Origin: Thereva unica
Taxonomy: Eukaryota; Arthropoda; Insecta; Diptera; Therevidae
DNA: 64,000 bases
Assembly: GCA_949987705.1 (NCBI GenBank)
Contig: OX465281.1
Coordinates: forward strand, 196,341,112-196,405,111
Reading direction: 5' to 3'
The notes under the pieces were generated by a model. It was not told where the DNA came from and made no database searches. It saw only the letters and a list, made by a program, of their open reading frames with translations. This document shows, piece by piece, positions 43,272 to 55,412 of the stretch (its first letter is position 1; each line of letters begins with the position of its first letter). Position numbers and translations under genes: made by a program.

Positions 43272-44540
43272 ATGGCTGGGACATTTGCATTTATGAGAAG
43301 TAAGCCTGTAATATTTATAAGCTTTACAGGAACAGCGATTGGCGTAGGATGCATAGTAAAGTAAGTTGACATTATTTTAGTAATTCCTAAGTGAAAGGTG
43401 CTAATTTCCTTATTTTTTAAAGAGACTACATGCAAGGAGGGCAATTTAAAAACCCCGTAAGAGCTGACGGCAAAGTATGTATTGTTACCGGCGCTAATAC
43501 CGGCATCGGAAGGGAAACCGTTAGGGAACTTGCCATGAGAGGAGCTCATGTTTACATGGCATGCCGGGATATGGAAAAATGTGAAGCTGCCCGCACGGAA
43601 ATTGTCCTAGAGAGCAAAAATAAACACGTTTATTGCAGAGAATGTGACTTGGCATCCTTCGAGTCGATACATAAATTCGCTAAAAAGTAAGGATTGGTAT
43701 TTAAAAAAGTTTCTCTCTAAAACAAGATTGAAATAGTTTTAAAGCGGAAGAAAAACGTTTGGATATTTTAATTAATAATGCAGGGGTAATGAGATGTCCC
43801 CGATCTCTCACAAAAGACGGAATTGAAATGCAGCTTGGAGTCAATCATATGGGACATTTCTTGTTAACGAACCTTTTACTAGATATGCTGAAGGTTGGAT
43901 CTTGAAAAATATTGTTAAAATTATCTGTAATAATCGAATTTCTCATTAAAGGCCTCGGCACCTAGCAGAATTGTAGTTGTATCGAGCTTAGCTCATACAA
44001 GAGGCGAGATAAATATAACGGATTTGAATAGCGAGCAATCTTATGACGAGGGAAAGGCTTACAGTCAAAGCAAGTTGGCGAATATTCTGTTTACTAGAGA
44101 GTTAGCGAAGCGGCTTGAAGGTTTCTTTCATAAAAATCCTAACCAACAAATAATTTTTGAATGAATCCAATTAAATAGGTTCAGACGTGACGGTAAATGC
44201 TCTTCATCCAGGAGTCGTGGACACTGAATTAACCAGGCACATGGGACTTTTTAATAGCTTCTTTTCTGGGTATGCTTGAAATAATTCAATTTAATCATTT
44301 TGTCATGGCATTTCTCTTTGCAGAATAATTGTAAAACCTTTAGTTTGGCCATTTTTAAAGAATCCTAAATCTGGCGCTCAAACCACATTATACGTTGCCT
44401 TAGATCCAGAACTGGAAAAGGTTACTGGCCAATATTTTAGTGATTGTTGTCCTAAAGAAGTGGCAGATGCTGCTCAGAATGATAATGTAGCAAAATGGCT
44501 TTGGGCTGTAAGCGAAAAATGGACTAGGACCGCATATTAG
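43272..44540 (+). CDS. Short-chain dehydrogenase, retinol dehydrogenase 12/13-like (328 aa, six exons)
   Basis: NAD(P)-dependent oxidoreductase of the classical SDR family, probably acting on retinoids or other lipophilic alcohols/aldehydes at a membrane. Exons 43272-43360, 43423-43686, 43737-43893, 43952-44120, 44179-44269 and 44324-44540 join to 987 bp with GT-AG introns of 50-62 bp. A hydrophobic N-terminal anchor ('[17 protein letters not shown]') precedes the cofactor site '[11 protein letters not shown]'. Then come 'DILINNAG', 'NHMGHFLLT', 'VVVSSLAH' (catalytic Ser), '[11 protein letters not shown]' (YxxxK) and '[11 protein letters not shown]'. All catalytic residues are present. The length fits RDH11-14. 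It is an apparently healthy host gene 1 kb downstream of the TE nest. The substrate is inferred only from family resemblance. Confidence 0.93.
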
Positions 44541-45360
44541 AGATTATAAATTGTAATTATAATTTTCAAAAATTACATAATTTGTGTTTTGTCTTGGACT
44601 GCAGATTGAGCGACAATTTTCCTGCTTTACAAAAATGCCTTTATATCGGTAGGTTAGGTCTTTTCTGGACGTGTGAGCACCACGGAATTTAAATAAGTAT
44701 GCAAGTGCCTGACGATTCTAGTCTGGATATATAACCTTTGGAATTTCCTAAGTCGCTTCGCCTAACACAAAAGTCCAGTGCTGACCAGACTAAAAATCTC
44801 TAACCACAATACTCACGAGCCTGTGAATCTTTATCGGCTATAAGATGATAGGGGTGCGCATGTTCACACAGATAAATAAATACTTCAGGAAGGAAACATA
44901 ACCGATTGTATAAAATGCAGATTCCTAGGGTCAATTTCGTCGAAGAACTCTGCTGGAGGCTATCTACACAGTCTGGGTCTCTCTCCATAAATTGGTAAGA
45001 TAACGGTTTGATAAGACATCATCTGTAAATAATCTACAATGCGGTTCAAAATTAGATCTAGTAAGGCTTTCGACATCGCAAATGGTCAAAGAGAGAGTGG
45101 TAAATTGGATTTTCTTGGATCATAATATGGTTGGCGAAAAAAATAAATTTTTACTCCTCAAACCACTTGCAGTTGCTTACAGTTGCACCCTGATCGCGTA
45201 CAGAAATCCGAAATCGAAAGTGATATGCCTTGATCATTAGCTGGACTAATACTTGTATTTCAATATAAAAGTAAAGGCTTTTCTTAAAAAAAACTAAACT
45301 CACCCGGGGTCTGTTATCGAGCTTAATAAACTGTTTTACCCAGGAGTACATCGCAAGGCC
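44541..45360. other. 3' flank of the dehydrogenase gene; nothing else seen
   Basis: No clear AATAAA close to the stop and no open frame of interest. Confidence 0.4.
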
Positions 45361-45369
45361 CACAAAAAG

Positions 45370-46330
45370 AACTGTTGTGCAGAAAGAAGAATAGAGTGTC
45401 CAAACAGGAGAATCCTACAGATACAGGAAGACTTTAATGAAGGGAGAATTAGGCAGGCCTACACGCCAGATCAGCAATAAGTTTCAGCCAAGAACGAATA
45501 TCTGCGGAGACATAGATGGGAACCTATTAGCACACCCGGATAGGATAAAAGAAAGACAATATTTTCAGAACTTATTGCATCCAATCCCAATAATAAATGA
45601 AGACCCACAGTCGGAGGAAATCGTAATCCCTCAAGATAATATTCCAAAAGAACCACCGACATTCGGTGAGGTGTGTGAAGCTGTGAAAAGGCAAAAAAAC
45701 AACAAATCTCCAGGCATCGATGGAATCGCAGCTGAGCTACTTAAGGAAGGAGGGCCCCAACTATTACGAACCTTACACGAACTCATATTCACCATCTGGG
45801 AGGAAGAAGCTATACCAGAGGATTGGAAGAAAGCGATTATATATCCAATATACAAGAAAGGAGATAAATTAGCCTGTAAAAACTACAAAGGCATCTCATC
45901 CTCAGCACCAGCAACAAAATCTTCCCAATCCTTGTGAAACAAAAACTAGAACCTATGGCGGAAGGCCTTGTAGGAGAATATCAAGATGGTTTTAGGACAA
46001 ACAGGTCAACATCGGACCAACTGCTGATTTTAAAGCAAATTCTGGAGAAAACCTAGGAAAGGAAAAATATTCCCGATATTTGTCGACTTTCAACATGCGT
46101 ATGACTCGATAAACAGAGTGAGGCTGTACAGGATCCTATTGGAATTAGGACTCCCCTCAAACTCGGCACAACTGATCAAATGCGCAACGAACAGCAAAAT
46201 GCAGTCGGAGAAGGGTTCGAAGTATGTATAACTACTTGGATATTCAGCTGACGTGAACATCGTGGGAAGGTACTTCTTGGCAGCAAAAGTTTATGAACAT
46301 CAATTAAGAGAAAACAAAGGTGATGCAACA
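45370..46330 (+). pseudogene. RTE-like LINE fragment, reverse transcriptase
   Basis: The frame 45437-45937 encodes 'FQPRTNICGDIDGNLLAHPD' (linker before RT), 'KNNKSPGIDGIAAELLKEGG', 'IPEDWKKAIIYPIYKKGDK' and 'CKNYKGIS', the fingers of an RTE-type RT. Shifted frames continue with 'LEPMAEGLVGEYQDGFR', 'STSDQLLILKQILEKT', a degraded palm, and 'SAQLIKCATNSKMQS'. There is no active-site box, endonuclease or 3' end. It is 5'- and 3'-truncated and riddled with shifts. It is similar to, but clearly a different family from, the next element. Confidence 0.75.
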
Positions 46331-46719
46331 AGTCTTAGCTGGAAGATTTAGAATAGGAAGAAATATAACTATCGACGAATACAATCTACTTTGTGTCTAC
46401 AATTTCAAAAAGAAGAATAACGACGAATACTACCAGTTAAAAAAACCTTTTATGCCCAAAAACAAATCCTTGTGCAGCCTTCTTTCCTTTTTCCGGAGCG
46501 CGGTCTTTTCTGTTAGTAGAGTATGTAGACAATAAGTCTGCGTTGTTCACCATATGGCTGTTAAGTCATAAAGTCATTAAGGCGCTAAATTAACTCTTTC
46601 CTGCCTCTTAATTCTAAAGAAATTAGAAAAGGAGAAAAATAAAATGTCCGTTTTGCTGGTAAGTATTATTATTTAGTGGTCAGTCATCAGCGGAATAGTG
46701 GGAGTAACATGTAGCATAA

Positions 46720-49655
46720 CATGCACGTGCCGCAACTATTTCGGACTGCTGGAAGTGGGAAGATAACTTCCTAGCGGTGGCCACTGGTAACTATTCTGTT
46801 AGAAAGGATAGGCTAATATGATCGGGCTAGTCCCTTCCAAGTTAGGTTGGCGTGAGGCTTACAACCTCACCCGAAAAAAATAATTATTACCGAACGAGCA
46901 GCTTGCCTCCACCACGGCAACGAAAAAGGCAAAACGATTTACGAATTTTTCTCATTCATGGAATGTTCGAACTCTACAGAACTCGAGCTACACAACATCT
47001 AGCCGAGACCCTCTCAAAGTATAAAGCTGACACCACCGCCATTCAGGAGATGAGATGGACAGGGAATGATGTTTTGCAAAACCCTGAGTATGACGTATAT
47101 TACAGCTGTTATACAAAGCACCATGTGCTCGGAGTAGGTTTTATGGTCAGCAAAAGAATGAAGCCTACCATTATCGGCTTTAAAGCAATAAACGAAAGGC
47201 TATGCTCCCTTCATATGCGAGGTAAATTTAAGAACATCAGCCTCATAAACGTTCACGCAGTGACAGAAGAGTCCCCGGTTGGTGATAAAGGGCATGAAAA
47301 CACTAATGACAATTTTCAGCGAGTTGTAGAGATGGCAGCAAGTAAGAACTTGGTCGTTGCAAGTACTAGATTTGCGCGTAAAGATATCCATAAAGCCACC
47401 TGGGTATCTCCTGATGAGCTACTCGAAACCAAATAGACCATGTGTTGATATACCACCGCCGCCTTTGTGCCAACTTTGGCTCGGATCACTATCTTGTTAG
47501 TATGGCGCTCCTAGAGCGCATTACAACGATGAAAAGCTTGTCAGCTGATCAGGCTCGAATCAACACAGCGGCACTAGGCAATGAAATGGCCAGAAACTGC
47601 TACGGTCATGCATTAAAACTCGCCCTAAGTCCTGGGGATGAGATGCCAGGGGTCGACGAGAGCTGGACCCTCCTCAAAAAATATTGTCATTGGTACTGCT
47701 GATTCCATCTTAGGCAGAAGTCGTAGAGATCAGAACAACTGGTTCGATAATGAATGCTAGCTGGCGAATGAACGTAAGAATGTATCATACCGAGCAATGC
47801 AGCAGTCTCAGAGAACACGGGCACGCGATGAGAAATATAAAGAGCTCAGAAAAAAAATTCACAGACGAAAAAAGAAAGCCTGGGGAAAAAATCTCGTCTG
47901 TAAACTAGAATAGTACAGAGAGGGACGGCCGAACCAGGCACGGGAGTTCTACCGAAGAGTCCGCAGTATGACGTAATTCACACCATGTTACACATACTAC
48001 AAGGATAAAGAAGGGAATCTGATCACCGATCCTAAAAGCATGTTGGAGCGATGGGAAGAGCACTTTCATGAATTGCTAAATGGCGAGCTAACTGAGGATA
48101 CAGACGCTCCTCCAATATCTAATGATAATGCTATGCTGCCGCCATCAAGCATAGAAGAAGTTAGCAGAGCCATCAGCCGGCTCAAAAACAACAAGGCCTC
48201 GGGTGCAGACGACATCGCAGCGGAGCTGGTTAAATATGGAGGGACTACATTACACCAAGCGATTCATGAATTAATTGTGCAAGTATGAGAGCAGGAAGTG
48301 ATGCCAGAAGACTGCAGAAAAGGCATCCTCTGCCCGGTACATAAAAAAGGAGATATCACAGCGTGCACTAATTATCACGGTATAACGTTTTTGAGTACCG
48401 TGTATAAGATATTCTCCGCTATCCTACAAAACAGGATGGCCCCTTACGCCAGAAACATCATAGGCCAATACCAGTGTGGATTCAGCCCAGACAAATCAAC
48501 GACTGATCAGATTTTCACCTTGAATCAGGCTATGGAAAAATGTCTAGAGTTTCAAAACACCACTTCATAGACTTTAACGCCGCCTATGATAGCATAGCCA
48601 GAGGTGAACTACAAAGCTCTCTCATGGCATTACCAACAAACTGACAAGACTATGTAGGTTGACCATGGCCAATGTGACAAGCCAAGTAAAAGTATCCGTA
48701 ACACCTTCCAGACGAATCAGCATCTATAATGACTCCGACAAGGGGACGGTCTGGCTTGCCTCCTTTTCAACCTTTCGTTGGAGAAAGTGATCCGAGAATC
48801 GGACGTGACATCGAGGGGCACAATCATCTACAAGTCCATTAAATTACTGGCTTATGCAGACGACATTGACATCATTGGAAAAACAACAGCTGTACAAGAA
48901 GCTTTCACTCAGATTGATCAAGCGGCAGGAAATCTGGGACTGCACATTAACGAAAACAAAATAATGTACATGGTGGCCTCATCTACAAGAATACCTAACA
49001 TTGCTCCCACAATCAAGGTAGAGGAACACGAGTTTGAAGTGGTAAAATCAGTTACCTAACTTGGGTCAATAGTAGCAGCCGACAATAGGATGGAACCTGA
49101 AAAACGCGCACGACCGCTAAAAGCCATCAAGCCTACTATAGTCTTTAAGGCTCTTTAAATCCTAGCATCTAACCATAACGTCTAAACTTTTATTATATGG
49201 TGTTACCGGTTCTCACATATGCATCTGAAACGTGAGTGCTTAGCAAAAAGCACTCAAACCTCTTGGGGGTGTTCGAGAGGAAAATACTTCGGATGATTGT
49301 TGACCCCTTATGTGAGGAAGGACGATTCTGACGACTCCACAATGCCGGGATCTACGAGCGCTATCACGACATAGATGTTGTAAAGAAAATAAAGCTCGTT
49401 AGGCTCTGGTGAACAGGGCATCTAGCTCGTATGAGTGAAGATGAGTCTGCTCGGAAAGTTATCTGCGATAAGAATTATGGTGTGCGATATCGAGGGAGAC
49501 CCAACCTCCGCTAGAAGGATGGCGTAGACTAGGACGCTCAGAGCTTAAGGATGCCAAACTGGATGCCACCGGCTCAGAATCGGGGCCGGTAGAGAAAACA
49601 GTTGCGAGAGGCCAGGACCGGATCCCGGTTATAGAGCCGTTAAAGAAGAAGATTA
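46720..49655 (+). mobile_element. RTE-like LINE ('craniofacial development protein 2-like' family), degenerate but near full length
   Basis: Endonuclease: 'TRATQHLAETLSKYKADTTA', 'IQEMRWTG' (46975-47070), 'VGFMVSKRMK', 'NERLCSLHMRGKFKNISLIN' and 'SDHYLVSM'. Connection and RT: 'LKNNKASGADDIAAELVKYG' (48181), 'YQCGFSPDKSTTDQIF', 'AAYDSIARGEL' and 'LLAYADDIDIIGK' (48850; intact YADD box). C-terminus: 'ERKILRMIVDPLCEEGRF', 'VVKKIKLVRLW', 'GHLARMSEDESARKVI' and 'RYRGRPNLR'. It ends in AAAGAAGAAGA at about 49645, a usual RTE 3' repeat tail. Multiple stops and frameshifts kill it. Sequencing projects often mislabel this family as craniofacial development protein 2. Confidence 0.85.
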
Positions 49656-50360
49656 TTTACCATCAAAATAATTTTTTTTATTGATATATGTTTTTACTTA
49701 ACTGAAATTAACGAGAAAACACCAACAATTTATATTTCTAAATTTAAAAGCAGCCTTACAACACCGATCACATCCAACTTCACTTTACGAAAATGAATTT
49801 CGAAAAAATTTTACCTACACGAAGACACGACATTCGCATTTAGGAATTCAACATGGCGGTACGTGAGTGAATTTGTTCCCATTTGTCACCAACAGAAGAA
49901 AGAAAAAATCAAGTTTTTTGCCTTAAAAATTTATTTTCCTTTAATAATCTTTCGTTCCTTTGTTTCGTGAAGCTTTAATAAAGCTAAAAGGACATATTCC
50001 TTTTATATCCTGTCGCGAGGATTTATATCGTGTCGCAAAATTACCTTCAGAAGGTGCCTCCAAGTCTTTCATTTGAATCAAAAAAAATCTTTCTACGTGT
50101 GTCAATTTCCTCTTGAGTAACCAGCTGATCCTGTTGACATTTCAGTAAAAGTTTAGTGCAAAATATTTATTTTAATCGAATAATTTCTCATTGTTTCTGA
50201 ATAAAACTCGACGCTTAAGGAGCAGAGTTGTGTTATCCATAATTTATTGTTTGGTTAAAAGTTCAGTGTTGATTCGATTTTAGTGCTTCCGATTTTTCCT
50301 TTTTGAAAAGGTATTTCCGTTTTTTGTGCGAGGGAAGAAGTGAAGGAATTATCAGTTACG
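49656..50360 (+). promoter_or_regulatory. Presumed promoter and 5' UTR of the egalitarian-like gene
   Basis: There are no repeats I recognise and no good open frame between the RTE LINE and the ATG at 50361. It should hold the transcription start. I see no clear TATA or initiator element that I could place with confidence. Confidence 0.35.
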
Positions 50361-50526
50361 ATGGAGTCTATGGAGTATGAAATGGCAAGGAACATGACCT
50401 TGCTGTTCTTTCTGGAACGGCTGCTGGATAAAGGGGAGCCAAGGACTGTCCATGACCTGTCGTGCCAATTTGGTGCCAAAGGGTTTACCAAGGAAATGAG
50501 ACAAATTGCTGGTGGAAGCCAATCAG
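50361..50526 (+). CDS. egl: egalitarian-like gene, first coding exon (partial)
   Basis: Encodes 'MESMEYEMARNMTLLFFLER', then 'EPRTVHDLSCQFGAKGFTKE' and 'RQIAGGSQSG', ending at CAG|GTATAAG. This matches my memory of the highly conserved N-terminus of Egalitarian, the adaptor that links localising mRNAs to BicD and dynein in oogenesis and embryos. The rest of that protein carries a 3'-5' exonuclease-like domain. ATG 50361 has a fair context (TTACGATGG) and the exon ends in phase 1. No following exon (expected to continue 'L-K-F-L') was found to 64000, so the first intron exceeds 13 kb and is packed with TEs. Codon use is less AT-rich than the surroundings, as for a real gene. Confidence 0.75.
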
Positions 50527-51340
50527 GTATAAGTTGTTTTGCGTTTTATTTATTATTTCGATTGTTTATTAGCAAACACCTAAAAGAGTGAAAAAAAAAT
50601 TACATTCGACCTCAGCTCAAGTTTGTTTTCTATGTTAACGGCTTCAAGTCTCTGGCTTGGGTTGATTCAATGCTGCCTCAATGGCAGGCAGTGTGAAAAC
50701 AATAACAGATGAAATGAAATAAGTGTGAATCTTGCATTCAGTTAAATATTTAACGTTATGTGGATACTCTTGATTGGACTGTTCTGCAGAAAATAATCAG
50801 ATGCAAAAGAATGATGCTACCCAGTAATTAGTAACTGTTAATGCACAATTACTTAATTCTTGGTGCTTCGTTATAGTACGAATACGCCAATATGGAAAAA
50901 CAGGTTATTTCGCAATTTATTTATTCTTTTTATCATTCATCTTTTGTTCAGGTTGAGTGGGCCAATTGCTAGACTGAATAATTTAAATTTGGATTTTTTT
51001 ACAGCTACTAAATTGATTTCTTCATCGGGGTTGTTACCACTTGAAAGGAGTATCGGAAAAATTGTTGGTTGATTAAGATTTAGGAAAACTAATGTGCAAT
51101 TCACAATTCTTGTTTTGTGGTTCATAAACACTGGTGACCTCTATGGGATTAGTTGTGGTTGATTAAGTTGGATACAAATTGTTGGCTAGTGTAGGGATTC
51201 GACTGGACACTGGGAAGACGAATCTTATTAAGCAGATACAAGTCACACATGCTTAGGGTTTCAATGATAACATCGTCGTTGAAGTCGACATATACGTATA
51301 TACCCTGGACAGGCAGCGCTCTTAATGAGAATTCGAGCAA
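50527..51340. other. Start of the presumed egl intron 1, no feature
   Basis: The splice donor GTATAAG is followed by AT-rich sequence. Short open frames (50860-51072 plus, 50937-51131 minus) have no motif. Confidence 0.4.
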
Positions 51341-51760
51341 AGCCAGAAGAGCAGATAGTCTAGGAGTAAGGCTCCTGACTACCATCACAGAGATCTCTAT
51401 TTCGAATCCCGACAGCGCCACGGTCCTTTCCCACTTTCCCACCTACATAACTTTCCTTCTTTCTTCTTCCCTCTTTACATTCCTGATTCCTCCTGTAATA
51501 GCCTTCCATAGTCCGTCCCCGCTCCACCAAGCCCCTGTCATCGGTTGGTTGATGAAATTCAACTCGTTTCAGGAGCCACAACACTCCAACGAGTTGTTCT
51601 CGATGCCCCGATGTCAGAGTCGCGATAGTAATGGTTGGAAGTAGGTGGAATAAAATATCGTGGCTAGGTTGTGGCAGTTCCTTCCTTCAGCTTCTCTCTC
51701 TCTTCCTTCTATCTTCTTCATTGCACTCCATAAGATAAAAAATAAATTGTCGACAGTACA
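51340..51760 (+). repeat. Possible tRNA-derived SINE
   Basis: TAGTCTAGGAGTAAGGCTC (51355) resembles a Pol III A box, and ATTTCGAATCCC (51399) a B box 35 bp later. Together they read like a decayed tRNA head ending GCGCCAC. It is followed by a pyrimidine-rich body and a CT-rich tail. The acceptor stem does not pair, so it is not a tRNA gene. GGCAGCGCTCTTAATG (51311) recurs inverted near 51905, outside the proposed SINE. Confidence 0.4.
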
Positions 51761-52380
51761 AAGGGCCTTTCCCTAAGCCTCTAGTCTTATCTTATAGAAC
51801 AAATATTCCAAGAAAATGTAACTAAAATTTATCCTCCTATCACAATTTTTTAGTTTTGTATTCCCGAAGCTTCTATGCATTCTACTTCTACATTTCTTAA
51901 GTCACATTTCTTAATGCTCACATTAAGAGCGCTGTCTGCCCAGTGTATAAATGTAGAAAGCAAGGGACCTCGTTGTCCTATTTATAATGTAATCACCCAT
52001 TTTACTGCCATGCGGTTCATGGTAGAAGGAGCTCAAAGGAGCGGAAAGGATAGTTAAAAGAAATTTGGTGGGTGCTAAAAGGGTGGTGAATAGTACAACC
52101 TCTTACCAGAATAGTTCGCCCAAACGTTTTTGAACGAAAGTAAAAATAATTTTGAAAGAATTAGACCGTTACCTGAAGTGGTTATTAGGTAATATTCTTT
52201 ATAGGGTTCCAATATGTTTAACAATAATAAAATAATAAACAAAAAAAATTAATTTCTATATCATAATAGTTCACTCAACGGTTTTTCGTATCAAAATAGT
52301 TCGCCCACAGCAGTTTTAGCCACTTTAAAACGGCGCCCTTCGACTTGATAACATCGGACATCCTTCGTGGCATCGTGACG
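51761..52380. other. Unclassified sequence
   Basis: AGTTCGCCC/AGTTCACTC words recur at 52105-52315, suggesting an old repeat. There is no gene. Confidence 0.35.
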
Positions 52381-52384
52381 ACCA

Positions 52385-52475
52385 AGGCCAAGACCTTAAC
52401 AACATAACAGATTGGTAGTACAAACGATGATCCCTAAGCTTGGTTATCCCACATACAAATAAACTCACAAACATA
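52385..52475 (+). repeat. LINE 3' UTR fragment
   Basis: AACATAACAGATTGGTAGTACAAA (first 20 bases diagnostic), followed by TCCCACATACAAATAAA, parallels the 3' UTR at 25955-26015 (ACATAACGGACTGGTAGTAC ... CACATAAAAACAAAA). It is a severely 5'-truncated copy of the same LINE family. Confidence 0.55.
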
Positions 52476-54800
52476 CGATACATTGAAGGAAGGTTCAACA
52501 ACGTAGTAGATCGATTATCCAGAATTAATGAAATAAATGTAGCAAAAGAGAACAATAGATTTCAAGTAAATTTGCAGGGGCCTAGTAAATGACGACGAAT
52601 TAGGGGATTTGTTACAGGGTACTGCGGCATCAGTCAAGACGTTACCTTACGTTCCTGAACAAATTCTACAACTCAACTTACTCAAAAAAAAACTGTGTGG
52701 CTCATCCAGGGGTAAAAAAACTACCAGGTTAGTAAGCGACTGAATCAAGTTCACAGAACTCAAAAGGTAGTAACCATATGCCACCAAACAAAACACTAGT
52801 ACGCAGTCTTCTCATTAATTCTGTTAACATTGCGAACAGCAGATATACGATCAACCGCTGCAGAATTGATTGTGTAGCATATCACCTTAGATTCGAAGAT
52901 CTATCGATTCGCCGTGGTTTTGATTCTCTAATAAAATATGTTAATAAAACTAAAATAAAATATGACATTCTTTTTAATGTGTATCATACCCACTTTTATA
53001 CACTGTGTTTATACGAGATACTATGGGTAGACAAGAAAAAAATATATCCAAAACTGTTTTTTATTTGTTAAATCATTAGTAGTGGTGTTTGATAGCTGCA
53101 TAGATCGCGAGATGCTCCCAAACGAATGTCGAGCACGGTTGTTTCGCTGTTAACAGCTTTTTGCATTAAAAACTGCGGGATTGTGGCCCATAATATTTAC
53201 ATTGTTCCAGGACTCCCAATTTTTGCTCGCCGAGACTATTTGAAATCTTCGACGGAGTGGTTTAGCTTCTCTTATGTTCTCATTCGTTGATATGCTGTTT
53301 AACATTTTTAGGCAGCTATGTCGCTATGCTACCGTAGTTGAGCAGAAATGAATGGCTCGACTCGTTGATTGGTACTAAAATTTTCGCCGAATTAGGGAGG
53401 AATCGGAGATAAAAAGTTGACTATTAACTAGTGTATTTGTTTTACAATGCCTAACAAAGTCGATCTCCGACCCAACAGAAAACTTTATTATTAAGCCGAA
53501 GGTAACAACGAAGGACTATGAGTATTATCACTTAAGAAGGCGATATCTATACTTTCAGCAACTGTCTTTGTAAACCCTGTAAAGTTTTCGGAAACAGAAT
53601 TCCATAAGCATAAATTCACCCAGACTGACCAAAAAGCGGCATTAAGGGCCGGTTTCACAGTCATACTTAAGTTTATACGGGAACAATCATTTTAAATAGT
53701 TCAGATCAAGTGGCAGTCAAGCCTAATTTGCGTATTGATTGTGTAGTAGACAGAAATATTCGAACACTGCTGCCACTGTAAGAGATTGTTCTTTCGAAAA
53801 ACACAATAAACCTAAGTTAAACAAATGAACAAAAAAAAAGTCGCAGCATCAACTGTATCAATACGGGTGTAAGTAATAAATATTTTTTAGATGCACCATG
53901 CGGCATTGGCACTTTCTCCTAATATTCCCAGAAAGCACCCCTTATCGGATTAGCGTTTAAGTCTGAAACACCCTATATATTAGGGATCAAATCAGTGTAA
54001 GTAGTGTCGCCACGATAAAAACAAAACACATTTTTAATGCCAAAAAAAGGAACCCCAAAGTATGAATTTTTGAGCTGAGCGCCAAATTTTGCAAAATTAA
54101 TTAATTACCTTTGGCAAAATGGGAAAATTTTATGGGCGACGTTCTGTATATCCGCCAAATTTTCCCAGCACTGCAAAATCTACGAGGACCAGATTGCGAG
54201 CGAAAGCTAGTCTTAAATAAATAAAAATAACCAAATTTGTCGAAATCTACCTTTTGTTTCCAAAGGCGCCGTCAAAATTTTATTTTCGCTCAAAATTGTT
54301 TTTCACGTTTATTTAGGGCTAGCGCTGTCAATTCACATAATTGGTTTCACCGGCGGAGATGGATAGACTCTGTGACGGCTGACGCAGAATCAATGCTCAA
54401 CATCCGGAACTAGAGACATGCTGCAAGGGACCGTCAAACTTGGAGAAATGCCTTAGAGAGGCCAAGGCTCGATTTGGGCTGTAGCGCCATTGGATGGATG
54501 GTTTCACCGGCTAAAGTCCAGTTCATGTGCAGTTCGTGCTTTGCTTGCTTTTTCGCCAGAAGTCAGAAATGCAAAAGCCCACTGGAATGCTATTCCACTA
54601 TTCCAGTTGATTACTCTTCTTTGAGCGAGCTTTTGCGAGTGTACATTATAATGTTGTTTAAACAACTAAACAAGCACTTAGAAATAACTAAACAGGTATA
54701 CTCTAATAGCTAGAATTTTTCAAAAGATTCAAAATCCTCCGTCAAGCAGTGCCACGAGGCTAGTATGCAAATCTTTCATTCGACATCTCTTGGAATGAAA
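52476..54800. other. Unclassified 2.3 kb
   Basis: No gene is recognised. GGGCCGGTTTCACAG at about 53646 looks like the start of a Harbinger-type element (compare 37448), but it has no partner. Other short frames carry no motif. Confidence 0.35.
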
Positions 54801-55412
54801 CTACCCTAGCTTGGTTACTCGGAGAACAAAAACGGCCCTGAATCTAATCAACGATGACGCCAACATCGATCCTTTGAGCAACAATAGGAAGGTAACAGCC
54901 CTGACAATGAAAAATCGCAAAACAAAACAGAATATTTCAAGCTCTCGGCGTAAGATATCTAATTCAAGTTCACTAAGAGAATCTTGCAAAGACATAAATA
55001 ACTGAAGACCAAAAGGTATAGTAAAGGCGGGAAGTTGCATTCCCCCAAAATGTTATTAGTAGAAAATGATGCTTTTCAACAATAATGTCAACTCAATTAG
55101 CAAAAAGGAGACAGAGAATGTTTGTAAAAACAAAGATTTGTCTCTGAACACAATAGCATTACTGTATAAGTCCACCATCCAGGTACTAACTAACTACATC
55201 ACAATTTCATCTGAACGGGCGGCGAATTGCCTAGATCTACATTGAATGACTGAACTAACATTTAGAAGCGATCTTCTACTCTTTACTTCTACCACAGAAT
55301 CTGTGCTTCTACTTTTGTTATTTATAAAACATGTTTTTAACCCTATTTATTTTCGCTGGTTAGCTTAGTCCCGACAATCTCCCTCCTATTATCCTGCAGT
55401 GCTGCTCACAAC

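Noticed and set aside
46852..49059. A host 'craniofacial development protein 2' gene.
   Set aside because: The sequence is the endonuclease/RT of an RTE-like LINE, a frequent mis-annotation; RT and 3' tail are present and frames are broken.
51355..51425. A tRNA gene, because of A- and B-box-like sequences.
   Set aside because: Acceptor and anticodon stems do not pair; better read as a decayed SINE head.
53646..53700. GGGCCGGTTTCACAG as the end of a Harbinger element.
   Set aside because: No matching inverted end or target duplication was found within the window.
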